A program made the position numbers and the translations under genes. The notes beneath the pieces were generated by a model, which saw only the letters and a list, made by a program, of their open reading frames with translations, was not told where the DNA came from and did no database searches. DNA of 64,000 nucleotides from an uncultured SAR86 cluster bacterium (GTDB lineage: Bacteria > Pseudomonadota > Gammaproteobacteria > Magnimaribacterales > D2472): NCBI GenBank assembly GCA_902518715.1, contig CABYHU010000001.1:178156-242155 (forward strand). The letters are read 5' to 3'. Shown here piece after piece: positions 45,138-54,265 of the stretch. The first letter of the stretch is position 1. Every line of letters starts with the position of its first letter.

Positions 45138-46280
45138 TTATGAAGATTGTTGGCTTGCATACACTGCGAGCACGCATCCAAGAAGTAATCCAAAGGTAGC
45201 AAGATTTATAATTGCGCTAAAGCCATAATCGATTATTAAAAATGAAGCTATTAGAGGACCACTTGCTAGCCCAATTTTTGAGACAAAGCCAGCCAATGCT
45301 GCCATTTGACCATATTTATCAAAAGTTGCTGCTAAACCTAATAAATATGGAATGACAAAACCCCAAGTGATTCCTGTAACGGAGTTAGCAACAAAGTAAA
45401 TTGTTATATTTTCTGAGAAATTTAATAAGTACGTAAATAAAGAGGCTATGGTGAAACCAAACAATAAAGGCAAAGTCCTGCCAAATCGAGTGGCTATAAG
45501 ATAAGCAAAGGCACCTCCGGAGATTGAAATAATATTTGCAATTGTTAAAAGATTGCTAATTTCATTGTTAGTAAGATCAATGTCTTTGCCTAGCTCAAAT
45601 GCAAAATCTGCAACGCCCATATTTGATGCTTGAAATAAAAATAAGCTCATTAAACATATGCCTAATAATGCCTTAGAGTGAAGTGATAATACTCCTGAAC
45701 TACTGACAGTTTCTTCTTTTTCTTTTGGGTCAGGAATAAGTGGAAGTATCAACAATGTCATAATACTAAATGTAATTAAAACGAAGAAAACGGCACTATA
45801 GCCAAAAGCATCAACAAGTCTTGGCACTGTGAATATCCCAATGCTCCCAAAAGAATATTGAACAACCATTAGCATACCAAATACTCTATCTGGAAATGAT
45901 GTCCTAGCTATAACAGATAAACCAATTCCAACTAAAAACCCGCCAATTGTTCCGTGAAGAAACCTTATTAAGATTAATAAATTAGCATTTGGTATTTGCG
46001 ATGAAATAATATCAATTGAAATTAAAATGAATAGAAGTATATATGCTGACTTTCTCCATATAAGTTTTTTAATGAATATAGCTGCCAGCAAACCTCCAAA
46101 AGCTGCACCATACTTATTCGCACTTACTATGAAACCGGCTGCGTCTCTTTCAATACTCAAACCATCTACAAATGCAGACAAGAATGAACCACCTAAATTT
46201 ACATAAAATAATCCAGCAGTTGCCAGAATTGATAGAAAAAAAGCATTTAAGAGACTATCTTGATGAATATTTCTTAACAT
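45138..46280 (-). CDS. MFS permease
   Basis: 380-aa protein with about 12 hydrophobic helices, starting at the ATG at 46280 (MLRNIHQDSLLNAFFLSIL), which overlaps the upstream serine-hydrolase stop. Conserved features are ANKYGAAFGGLLAA and FLHGTIGGFLVGIGLSV. It lies between a serine hydrolase and a nitrilase in the TonB-receptor operon and could bring the periplasmic product into the cytoplasm. Direction of transport is inferred. Confidence 0.85.
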   Translation of the reverse strand: MLRNIHQDSLLNAFFLSILATAGLFYVNLGGSFLSAFVDGLSIERDAAGFIVSANKYGAAFGGLLAAIFIKKLIWRKSAYILLFILISIDIISSQIPNANLLILIRFLHGTIGGFLVGIGLSVIARTSFPDRVFGMLMVVQYSFGSIGIFTVPRLVDAFGYSAVFFVLITFSIMTLLILPLIPDPKEKEETVSSSGVLSLHSKALLGICLMSLFLFQASNMGVADFAFELGKDIDLTNNEISNLLTIANIISISGGAFAYLIATRFGRTLPLLFGFTIASLFTYLLNFSENITIYFVANSVTGITWGFVIPYLLGLAATFDKYGQMAALAGFVSKIGLASGPLIASFLIIDYGFSAIINLATFGLLLGCVLAVYASQQSS

Positions 46281-47920
46281 AATGGTTTGATGTTGTGAGC
46301 CGCGTATACTGCAGAATACCATGAGAAAGTAAAATTATCGCTAAAGTAGTAATACATCATTGAGTTAGGTAAAAAAACTACAGTTATTCCTCCAAATCCT
46401 GACATAAAAGGAATCATTAAATCCTCCTTACATCCAAATATATTTTTATCGAATCTAGCAGCCCAAAATCCATTATTATAAAAAATATCAGATTGCTTAA
46501 TAGCTAGTAATCCTCTATCTTCGGTGCGTTGAAGCCCCTCATCTAAAAATTCTTTTGAAAAATATTTAACTCTTTCTGGAGATTGAAAAAGTGAGTTTAA
46601 TTTAATTAAATCATCTCGTTTAAGAAACATTCCCCATCCAGTGTATGGCTGATTTCTAATATCATTTGTTCTTCTAATATATTTGATTTTTTCACTGAAA
46701 TTATGATGATTAAATATAGGAACTAACAAATCATCGAAAAAATCATTTTCTTTTTTGTCAGATAATAAATTATTTAGAGATGTGCCAATTAGATAGGTAT
46801 CCGAAGTGTGATAAACAAACGTTGTCCCTGGTTTTTTCTTTTTTGGATAGTTGTTACATGAAAAATCTACTTTTTCTTCATGACTTAGCTTATTAAAAAT
46901 GAAATTTACGGATGCGAGACTATCTTCATCACCATAGTGAATTAATGATTTATATTGACCCGTTGCCATATCTGAAAGATTTTCAATTGTTACATCCTTC
47001 CATTTATTTTTTGAACAAGTAGATACAAGATCATTTATCTTGATATCTACAATTGATCCATATTTTTTTTGATAAGCTGCAATTCCTAAAGATCCACTTA
47101 TAGTCTTTGTAAGTGAATATGCCGGCAACAACAGGTTGTCGCAGAATGGATAATTACCTGATCTAGTTAAGCATGGCCCTATAAAATGCTCCTCGCCATC
47201 AAAAAATCCATATGCAGTAACTTCGTTTGCATTGAATGCATCTGAATCTGCAAAGGATCCTCTAAAAATAGATGGATATTTTTCATATAAATCATCTATA
47301 GATTTTTTATTTTGAGTATCGGTAATAAATTCATTGTCATTATCATTAGTTTCAAAAAAAGAATCGAAAATAGCTACATAATTAAATTGAAAATAAGCAC
47401 AGGTTTCGCTTGATATCTGAAATATACTTTGAGAAATTTCATTAGAAGAATTCAAGACAAATAATAAAACTCCATTATGAGAACAATTTGCATGTTTCTG
47501 GATTAAGGTAAATGGTGCGGAAACATAGACATGATCCTCTTTAGACCATGCCATTCCATCGGAAAAACTTAAATCCCAAAATTTATCATCCGTTTCAATA
47601 ATTTTTTTGTTGTGAACAACTACGTTCTGACCTTGAATTGATAAATCCAGTTTAAAATCAGGAAACTTTAAAAATAAATCTTCATTTTTCCTATTTTTAA
47701 ATGTTTTTTCATCTCTAATAACATCATAACCAATACCCTTTGGATACGAGTTAATATAAAAACTTCCAGAGAGATTTTTATAATTTATATTTTTTGATTC
47801 AGCGAGGATATAGTCAAAATTTATAGGTGATGTTAAAGGTATTTCACCCCATAAAATTTTGCCCAAATCTTGTGAATGAAGAAATGGGCAAAGAATTAGT
47901 AAGAAAAATAATCTATACAA
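46274..47920 (-). CDS. Exported beta-lactamase-family serine hydrolase
   Basis: 548-aa protein with a signal peptide (MYRLFFLLILCPFLHS). The first roughly 230 residues are an N-terminal extension of unknown fold. The beta-lactamase/transpeptidase-like domain follows, with SLTK (SxxK) near residue 268 and a YHTSDTYLIG region carrying the Y-x-S-type second motif. This class includes esterases, amidases and D-aminopeptidases as well as beta-lactamases. It is second in the TonB-receptor operon, so it probably acts on the imported substrate in the periplasm. Confidence 0.85.
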   Translation of the reverse strand: MYRLFFLLILCPFLHSQDLGKILWGEIPLTSPINFDYILAESKNINYKNLSGSFYINSYPKGIGYDVIRDEKTFKNRKNEDLFLKFPDFKLDLSIQGQNVVVHNKKIIETDDKFWDLSFSDGMAWSKEDHVYVSAPFTLIQKHANCSHNGVLLFVLNSSNEISQSIFQISSETCAYFQFNYVAIFDSFFETNDNDNEFITDTQNKKSIDDLYEKYPSIFRGSFADSDAFNANEVTAYGFFDGEEHFIGPCLTRSGNYPFCDNLLLPAYSLTKTISGSLGIAAYQKKYGSIVDIKINDLVSTCSKNKWKDVTIENLSDMATGQYKSLIHYGDEDSLASVNFIFNKLSHEEKVDFSCNNYPKKKKPGTTFVYHTSDTYLIGTSLNNLLSDKKENDFFDDLLVPIFNHHNFSEKIKYIRRTNDIRNQPYTGWGMFLKRDDLIKLNSLFQSPERVKYFSKEFLDEGLQRTEDRGLLAIKQSDIFYNNGFWAARFDKNIFGCKEDLMIPFMSGFGGITVVFLPNSMMYYYFSDNFTFSWYSAVYAAHNIKPLC

Positions 47921-47926
47921 AGAGTA

Positions 47927-50419
47927 TTAGAAAGATTTCTCTATTGATATTCCAACTGTTCTTGGAAGAGCAATAAATTCTCTATCGTTACTTCCATAAA
48001 AACCTTCTGCTGGATTTGGTCCAAATGATTCGCTTTTAAACATTCCTGTTACACCACGCTCATTCATTAAGTTTTTAACAAATAAGCTTACATACATATC
48101 ATCATTGAAGAATGTTGCTGACACATCACCAATCGTGAATGAGTCTAGCTGCTGTGAATAACCAACATTAGTGCTTAAATGATTTTTCATATCACTTTGA
48201 TAATACATATTTGCTCTATGAACAACACCCCATCCGTTTGTGAAATAATGAGTATATGCTAACCCAGCATTAAACATGTCCTCTGGGGTTCCAGGTAAGC
48301 CGTCACCTTGTGGTGCATAAACTGTTGGAACAGAAGCAGGTGTTACAAGATCTGCTCTTAAATCAGATTTATTTCTAGCATAACCAAGATCCCAATCTAA
48401 ACTCCCAACTGTACCTTTCAATTCAATATCTAAACCAGTGGTCTGAGCTTCGTCACCATTTATTACGGCATAAAAGCTGTAATTTGGTGTATCGGTATTT
48501 AATTGAGGATTATTCCAATCAACTCTATAAACACTGATGTTGTAATAAACATCTTTTTTACTAACGCCCTTAGTTCCAAACTCAAGATTCAGAACTGAAT
48601 CAGAATCAAAAGGAACCCATCCGGCTTCCTCAGTAAAAGTTCCTTCAGTAGGAACAGCATTTACTCCACCTCTTCTAAATCCTTCTGAAAGCGTTGCATA
48701 CCAAGTCTGATTTGATTTAGGCATGTAAGCTAAATTTAACTTATACAAAGTATCTGATTCTTGATTGTCATGATCACCAGTAGATGGTCCAAGACCATAC
48801 AAGGCAAAACTCATATCTGAGGTACCACCAGCATTAAGTGAAAAGTGCCTAAAGCCAAAAGTCACATCAAATACATCAGACGCATGATAAGTAAGTTCTC
48901 CATATGCTGCTTTTTGTCTGATTGTTTCAGAAACACGGTAGTCAAAATCTGTTTCTAATGGATCGACCACGTAATCAACACCATAGTAATATCCGTTCCA
49001 AGCATTGGTTCCTTTTATCATAGTTTGTTGTTTTCTAGTAAGTTGCTCTTTTTGCATAAAGAATCCAAGAACATAGTCAACGACATCAGATTTTTCAGAA
49101 ATTAATCTAACTTCAAAAGTCTTACCACTATTATCATATTGTCTATTTGCTGCAACATATGGTCTAGGTGGCACTGCAAAAATACCCCCAACACCAAAGT
49201 CAGAGTAGTATCCAGCTATATCGCTAGTTAAGAATCCACCATTGGCAAAGAATCCAGTATTATCAGTGATACTCTCAGATTCTCTTTCATAATTTGAAAG
49301 AGATACCTCTAAATCAGCTGCCGATCCGTCAAAGTTAAGTTCAATTGTATTAAGAGTTACTTCTCTCATTGACGGTTCAAGCATTACAGCTCCGTTGTCA
49401 TAGCTTCCATATGTTGATGTTGAATAACAGTCTGTAGCTGTTAGATCAACACATGAATCATTAAGAACATATCTTGTTCCAGTAGAAGGCGCTCTTCTCC
49501 CTCCAACCATATCTTCTTGAGTTGTTGATGTAATTAAAAGCTCAAGATTGTCAGAAATATCCACAAGAACTTTGTGTCTAAAAAATTCAACATCAACAGT
49601 ATCAGCATCCTTAACTCCATTAATTACAGGAGGTGAAGTCATAAAGTCTAGCGCTGTTCCAAAGCCATTCCTAAGTGATGGCACTCCTGAAGATCCACTT
49701 ATCAGCCCTATTCCATAAGGATCAAATGCTGGTAAATCAGTTACCTCATGAACATTAACGTAATCTGTAATTCCAGGATAATCAGCTTTTGATGAAACGA
49801 ATCTATATGCAATATTGCTTAAAACAGGCACATTAATGACAACATCAACATTGTCTCCAATATCATCAGAGCCCTTAACCTGACTCGCTGTCAAATTAAC
49901 CTTTGAGGAAAAACCATCAAGAGAAGGTTTATTTGTTATATATCTTACAGTTCCTCCAAGAGCTCCAGAACCATAGAGCGTTGACTGTGGCCCTCTTAAA
50001 ACCTCAACTCTATTAAGGTCTTTTAAGAGAAAGTTTGCAAAAACCGGGGTTTTGTCTACGTAAGTTGAAACTGCTGCTGCAGCACTAACTGGATAATCTT
50101 GTAATGCATTGGAATCAACATTTAGACCTCTTATTCTTATATTGTTAACAGTTCCCGCATTCCTTGAACCTCTGTCTATTGTGCTAATACCCGCAAAACT
50201 TCTGAGAAGTTCTGCCGTATCTTGAATACCTTTGGAATCAATATCAGATCCTGATACTGCAGAAATATTGTATGGAACTTCAAAAATTGACGTCTCTCTT
50301 GAAGTGGCTGTAACAACAACCTCCTCTATATCGTTTGCAGTATCCTCATCGCTCTCTTGAGCAATTAAAGATATATTAAAAAAGAAAACTGGTAATAAAA
50401 AATACTTAAAAGATTTCAT
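47927..50419 (-). CDS. TonB-dependent outer-membrane receptor
   Basis: 830-aa receptor with a signal peptide (MKSFKYFLLPVFFFNISLIAQ) and a TonB box IEEVVVTATSRETSIFEVP. The plug contains VEVLRGPQSTLYGSGALGGTVRYITNKP. The rest is a beta-barrel ending in the outer-membrane Phe motif GISIEKSF. It leads an operon with serine hydrolase, MFS and nitrilase genes. No siderophore genes are nearby, so an organic substrate is more likely than iron. A strong promoter and a GAGGAAG ribosome site precede it. Confidence 0.95.
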   Translation of the reverse strand: MKSFKYFLLPVFFFNISLIAQESDEDTANDIEEVVVTATSRETSIFEVPYNISAVSGSDIDSKGIQDTAELLRSFAGISTIDRGSRNAGTVNNIRIRGLNVDSNALQDYPVSAAAAVSTYVDKTPVFANFLLKDLNRVEVLRGPQSTLYGSGALGGTVRYITNKPSLDGFSSKVNLTASQVKGSDDIGDNVDVVINVPVLSNIAYRFVSSKADYPGITDYVNVHEVTDLPAFDPYGIGLISGSSGVPSLRNGFGTALDFMTSPPVINGVKDADTVDVEFFRHKVLVDISDNLELLITSTTQEDMVGGRRAPSTGTRYVLNDSCVDLTATDCYSTSTYGSYDNGAVMLEPSMREVTLNTIELNFDGSAADLEVSLSNYERESESITDNTGFFANGGFLTSDIAGYYSDFGVGGIFAVPPRPYVAANRQYDNSGKTFEVRLISEKSDVVDYVLGFFMQKEQLTRKQQTMIKGTNAWNGYYYGVDYVVDPLETDFDYRVSETIRQKAAYGELTYHASDVFDVTFGFRHFSLNAGGTSDMSFALYGLGPSTGDHDNQESDTLYKLNLAYMPKSNQTWYATLSEGFRRGGVNAVPTEGTFTEEAGWVPFDSDSVLNLEFGTKGVSKKDVYYNISVYRVDWNNPQLNTDTPNYSFYAVINGDEAQTTGLDIELKGTVGSLDWDLGYARNKSDLRADLVTPASVPTVYAPQGDGLPGTPEDMFNAGLAYTHYFTNGWGVVHRANMYYQSDMKNHLSTNVGYSQQLDSFTIGDVSATFFNDDMYVSLFVKNLMNERGVTGMFKSESFGPNPAEGFYGSNDREFIALPRTVGISIEKSF

Positions 50420-50453
50420 AACTTCCTCTATAGATGACTAAAAATTTACTGTG

Positions 50454-50482
50454 ATTATAGTATTTTGGCTTAAATATGACAA
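50454..50482 (-). promoter_or_regulatory. Promoter of the TonB-receptor operon
   Basis: On the minus strand TTGTCA and TATAAT stand 17 bp apart, matching 11 of 12 sigma70 consensus positions. The predicted start point is about 28 nt before the receptor ATG, with GAGGAAG between them. This is the best promoter I found in the window. Confidence 0.75.
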
Positions 50483-50494
50483 AATAAAACACGT

Positions 50495-50722
50495 ATGTAC
50501 TCAAATTATTTCATAGCAGCGTGTCAAATTGTGCTTTTGGTAGGTCTTCTATTCTTTGGGATTGAGTATTTTCTTCTTGGCTTAGGTTGTTTTGTCATGG
50601 GCTTTAGCTTCTTTTCATTGGTAAACAATCAATCAGGCTCAAAGGGTATTACTGAACCTTATAAAGGAAAAAGCGGAAAGACCTATACTGCTAAGCAGGA
50701 TAGAGAAGAACACATAGTCTAA
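50495..50722 (+). CDS. Small membrane protein (75 aa)
   Basis: Two hydrophobic helices (FIAACQIVLLVGLLFFGIEYF and LGLGCFVMGFSFFSLV), then a polar, Lys-rich tail GKSGKTYTAKQDREEHIV. It is divergent from the TonB receptor and ends 1 bp before the convergent HD-domain gene. No family recognised; coding is supported by the clean membrane/tail layout. Confidence 0.6.
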   Translation: MYSNYFIAACQIVLLVGLLFFGIEYFLLGLGCFVMGFSFFSLVNNQSGSKGITEPYKGKSGKTYTAKQDREEHIV

Positions 50723-50723
50723 T

Positions 50724-51263
50724 TTAAATAGTTTTTGGGAAACTAAAGAATTTTTCAATAAGAGGAATAAAATACTCTAATGGTTCAGTGTCATATTCTG
50801 GATCAAAAGCTGCTTGATCCCACTCATCAGTAAATTGCTTAGCTTTTTCATACCATGACTCGTTTTCATAGTTTTTTCGAAGATCTCTTGGTTTTCCTAA
50901 GTAATGATAATAATGCTCGCCTTGAAAGTCTTGATGAGTACGAATTATGTTGTAAGCGTCATCACTTACATAGGGTTTGATAATCTCTGCACATATTTGC
51001 CCATGATTTGGAACATTTACTACTTTACCCATGTCATGGATTAAGCTAATTAAAATCATTTCATCTTCAGCTCCAGCTCTCTTCGCCATAGTTGCTGTTT
51101 GAAGGGCATGATGTAATTGATTAGTTCCAAAACCTAAAGAAAGTCCTTCTAGCTGTTTAAGCATTTCTACGACTCTTGTAGGCATATCCATGATATGCGG
51201 GGCATGTTCTTGGCTAATATGCTCCCACTCTTCTTTGGTACCTTCTGACATTTTCGTAAACAT
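50724..51263 (-). CDS. HD-domain protein, MIOX/PhnZ-like diiron oxygenase candidate
   Basis: 179-aa cytoplasmic protein. Likely ligands are in order: QLHHALQTAT (His), LISLIHDMGKV (HD pair near residues 74-75), VPNHGQ (His), IIRTHQDFQGEHYYHYLGKPRD (His) and TDEWDQAAFDPEY (Asp). This pattern, and the WDQxxFDP end, resembles the mixed-valent diiron HD oxygenases (myo-inositol oxygenase, PhnZ, TmpB) more than ordinary HD phosphohydrolases. An oxygenase acting on a polyol or phosphonate is possible. No PhnY-like or inositol gene is nearby. A later Met at residue 5 could be the true start. Confidence 0.7.
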   Translation of the reverse strand: MFTKMSEGTKEEWEHISQEHAPHIMDMPTRVVEMLKQLEGLSLGFGTNQLHHALQTATMAKRAGAEDEMILISLIHDMGKVVNVPNHGQICAEIIKPYVSDDAYNIIRTHQDFQGEHYYHYLGKPRDLRKNYENESWYEKAKQFTDEWDQAAFDPEYDTEPLEYFIPLIEKFFSFPKTI

Positions 51264-51334
51264 AATATTATTAGATCACATATGAAAATAAGATTTCAAA
51301 TTTTTTTATGAAAAGGCATATTTTTTGAATATGC

Positions 51335-51340
51335 TAAAAT
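51335..51340 (+). promoter_or_regulatory. Candidate -10 box of the MAPEG gene
   Basis: TAAAAT (5 of 6 consensus) 6 nt before the ATG at 51347. The spacing is compatible with leaderless transcription. The -35 is weak. Confidence 0.3.
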
Positions 51341-51346
51341 AATTAA

Positions 51347-51718
51347 ATGTTATATGTAGTTCTAGGCACCATGCTAATGTATTTAATTCATTTAGCTCTT
51401 CCAAAAATACTTACTTATAAAAACCATAGAGACTTTTCTCCTATACAAGTTCGTCTAGCAAAGGACTCAAATATTCCTGATTATGTATCTAGAATGCATT
51501 CTGCAACAAGAAATCTTCAGGAAAGTTTGCCCATATTTTTTGCTTGTGCTGTGCTATCAATCGTTATGAATGTTGATTCATTTTCATATGCGTTGACATG
51601 GTTAATATTAAGGATTATCTATTTCCTTTGCTATGCATACAAACTAAATCCATATAGAACGATTGCTTGGCTTGGATCAATCATATGTTTGATCTTAATG
51701 GCTATAAATTTAATTTAG
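51347..51718 (+). CDS. MAPEG family membrane protein
   Basis: 123-aa protein with four hydrophobic helices. The MAPEG-type middle block SRMHSATRNLQESLPIFFACAVLSIV and the C-terminal YKLNPYRTIAWLGSIICLILM are clear. Members are glutathione-linked or eicosanoid-type membrane transferases; bacterial roles are mostly undefined. It overlaps convergent alanine dehydrogenase by 9 bp. Confidence 0.85.
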   Translation: MLYVVLGTMLMYLIHLALPKILTYKNHRDFSPIQVRLAKDSNIPDYVSRMHSATRNLQESLPIFFACAVLSIVMNVDSFSYALTWLILRIIYFLCYAYKLNPYRTIAWLGSIICLILMAINLI

Positions 51719-52807
51719 CAGCGAATCTAAAGCTTCTCTTACAAGTACATTAGGAACATCTTTTTTATCAATATTCAAACCATCTTTTAGGTACTGATTC
51801 TCATTTAAAGCTTGATCAATACCTTTATTGGTTAGTTCATGAATATAGCTAATCGTGGCTCTATTTAATGCATTGCTAGCAGTTAATGGAACAGCACCAG
51901 GCATATTAGTTACACAATAGTGAACTATGCCCTTATGGATGAATGTTGGATCATCATGAGTAGTTGGTGAAGACGTTTCAAAGCATCCTCCTTGATCAAT
52001 AGAGATGTCCACCATGACCGCTCCAGGTTTAACAGAATCAAGCATACTATCAGTAACTACTTTTGGAGCATTTTTTCCAAGGGAATAAACTGAACCTAAT
52101 ATTAAGTCTGAATCTTTTATTGAGTCAGCAATAGAGTCTGGAGTGGAAACAATATAATTAATTTTTTCATCACCATATTTAGATTTTAATTGCGACAGTC
52201 TTTGTTCAGATAAATCGATTAAGTTCACTTCAACACCATTATTAACAGCTTTTTGAAGTGACTCTTCGCCAGCAACACCACAGCCTATGATGGTTACTAA
52301 ACCCAAATCTAATCCATCTAATGTGCCTATAAGAACCCCTCTACCTTTGTTTTGTTTTAACAAAAAGTAATTGCCAACATTAAAAGCTATCTGGCCCGCA
52401 ATTGCGCTCATTGGTGCCAAAAGTGGAAAAGTATCATCAGGGCTAGTTACTGTTTCGTACGCAATACCCCGAACTCCGGTATCAATTAGTTTTTTTGCTA
52501 ATGATGGATTACCAGCAAGATGCAAGTATGTAAAAAGAGTTATATCTGAATTTAGATATTGAACCTCTGATTCCATAGGTTCTTTTACTTTTACAATTAG
52601 CTCTGATTTTTCATAAACCTCACCAGCTGTATTAAGGATTTTTGCTCCAGCTGCTTCATATTTTTCATTTGTAAAACCGATTTCTTTTCCGCAATTAGTT
52701 TCCACAAACACTTCATGTCCGTTTGCAGAAATCTCTGAGACTGAATCTGGAGTTAATCCAACTCGATGCTCATTATTTTTAATCTCTTTTGGCAAACCTA
52801 CGATCAT
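51710..52807 (-). CDS. ald: Alanine dehydrogenase
   Basis: Interconverts L-alanine and pyruvate with NAD+/NH4+. Family stretches: MIVGLPKEIKNNEHRVGLTP, VKVKEPMESE, ITLFTYLHLAGN, APMSAIAG, and the NAD motif TIIGCGVAGEESLQKAVNNG. MVDISIDQGGCFETS and CVTNMPGAVPLTAS complete the signature. 365 aa is normal. It overlaps the class-III aminotransferase by 4 bp, so it can recycle alanine made by that enzyme back to pyruvate. Confidence 0.97.
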   Translation of the reverse strand: MIVGLPKEIKNNEHRVGLTPDSVSEISANGHEVFVETNCGKEIGFTNEKYEAAGAKILNTAGEVYEKSELIVKVKEPMESEVQYLNSDITLFTYLHLAGNPSLAKKLIDTGVRGIAYETVTSPDDTFPLLAPMSAIAGQIAFNVGNYFLLKQNKGRGVLIGTLDGLDLGLVTIIGCGVAGEESLQKAVNNGVEVNLIDLSEQRLSQLKSKYGDEKINYIVSTPDSIADSIKDSDLILGSVYSLGKNAPKVVTDSMLDSVKPGAVMVDISIDQGGCFETSSPTTHDDPTFIHKGIVHYCVTNMPGAVPLTASNALNRATISYIHELTNKGIDQALNENQYLKDGLNIDKKDVPNVLVREALDSLLN

Positions 52808-54234
52808 TTTAAAAGTCCTTGTTTTGCAAGTTCATCCATAGTTTTCTTAAGAGATTCTTCAACAATATCAAACATGTCGTTTATTTGAGATTCGGTAATT
52901 ATCAAGGGTGGACAAAAAGCAATTACATCTCCTATTGCTCTTACAATTAAACCATTATCTTTTGCGTGATCAGCAAAAATCTTCCCGGCAACACCTTTTT
53001 TTTCGAATCCTTTATTAGAGTTCCTCTCTGAAACAAACTCCATTGCTCCAATAAGACCAATACCTCTGGTATTACCAACAAGATCATATTGATCACATTT
53101 ATTTAATCTTTCAATGAAGGTTGGGCTAACTTTGTTGACATGTCCCAACATATCATCTCTCTCATAAATCTCTAAAGTCTTAACGGCAACTGCACAAGCA
53201 ACTGGGTGACCTGAGTATGTATATCCATGACCAAAAATACCCAGCTCATCACTTTTTTGAGCCACAATATCGTAACAATCATCTGAGATAATTACCGCGC
53301 TTATAGGAAGATAAGAAGAAGAAAGAGCTTTTGCAACAGTTATTGAAACTGGTTTCATATTAAACGTTTCCGCACCCCAAACATTTCCAGTTCTTCCAAA
53401 TCCACAAATAACTTCATCATCAATTAATGGAATTTCATACTTATTAAGAATTGGTTGAATAGTTTCAAAATAATTTTTAGGCGGGATAATCACGCCACCA
53501 GCTCCCATGAGGGGTTCAGCAAACATTGCGGCAATAGTCTCAGGATCTTGTTTCACAATATGATTTTCTAAATCTTCGCCAAGTCTCTCAACAAATGATT
53601 CCTCTGATTCACCCTCATGCTTATTCATAAAATAATGAGGTGACATTGCATGAGAAAAATGATTTTGTGGCAAATCAAAATTACCATGAATGGTTGGAAG
53701 GCCTGTTAAAGATGAGGTTGCTAAAGTGACGCCATGATAAGCTTGAACTCGAGAAAGAAATTTTTTCTTCTTGGTTTTTCCAAGAGCATTATTGATGTAC
53801 CAAAATAGTTTTATTTGGGTATCGTTTGCATCTGACCCAGAACTACCAAAAAATACCTTTGCATTGTCGTATGGTGATAAATCAACTAATTTCTCTGCAA
53901 GTTCAATTGCTGGTTCATGGCTTTTAGAAGCAAATAAATTTCCATAGGGAAACTTCTTAAATTGTTCCATTGCTGCATCAGCTAATTCCTCATTTCCATG
54001 ACCTAATGCATTGCACCAAAGACCTGCCATACCTTCAATATATTTATTTCCATCTGTGTCATATACATAGATGCCATCACCTCTCTCTAATATGAATGGG
54101 CCAGATTCTTTATGAGCAATAAGATTTGTATTTGGATGAAAGAGAAAATCTTTATCTTTTTTAGATAATTTTTCTGTGAGACTGTTTGGCCTAGACAATT
54201 TTTTCCTCTTAAATAGTGTAAGTGAATTATACAT
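52804..54234 (-). CDS. Class-III aminotransferase (omega-amino acid/polyamine:pyruvate type)
   Basis: 476-aa PLP enzyme. The motifs are GSSGSDANDTQIKLFWYINN (cofactor phosphate site), YHGVTLATSSLTG, PLIDDEVICGFGRTG (Asp for PLP N1) and the PLP Lys in SITVAKALSSSYLPISAV, near residue 302. These fit the omega-amine:pyruvate group (putrescine, beta-alanine, taurine or similar donors). It is co-transcribed with ald (4-bp overlap), as in taurine and polyamine pathways where pyruvate is the acceptor. The donor amine cannot be read directly. Confidence 0.92.
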   Translation of the reverse strand: MYNSLTLFKRKKLSRPNSLTEKLSKKDKDFLFHPNTNLIAHKESGPFILERGDGIYVYDTDGNKYIEGMAGLWCNALGHGNEELADAAMEQFKKFPYGNLFASKSHEPAIELAEKLVDLSPYDNAKVFFGSSGSDANDTQIKLFWYINNALGKTKKKKFLSRVQAYHGVTLATSSLTGLPTIHGNFDLPQNHFSHAMSPHYFMNKHEGESEESFVERLGEDLENHIVKQDPETIAAMFAEPLMGAGGVIIPPKNYFETIQPILNKYEIPLIDDEVICGFGRTGNVWGAETFNMKPVSITVAKALSSSYLPISAVIISDDCYDIVAQKSDELGIFGHGYTYSGHPVACAVAVKTLEIYERDDMLGHVNKVSPTFIERLNKCDQYDLVGNTRGIGLIGAMEFVSERNSNKGFEKKGVAGKIFADHAKDNGLIVRAIGDVIAFCPPLIITESQINDMFDIVEESLKKTMDELAKQGLLK

Positions 54235-54265
54235 AATTTATACTTATCAAGAACACAAAAAAACA

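Noticed and set aside
46274-47920. True beta-lactamase (antibiotic resistance)
   Set aside because: SxxK hydrolases of this size with an N-terminal extension are usually esterases or peptidases; no specific lactamase motif such as KTG was found.
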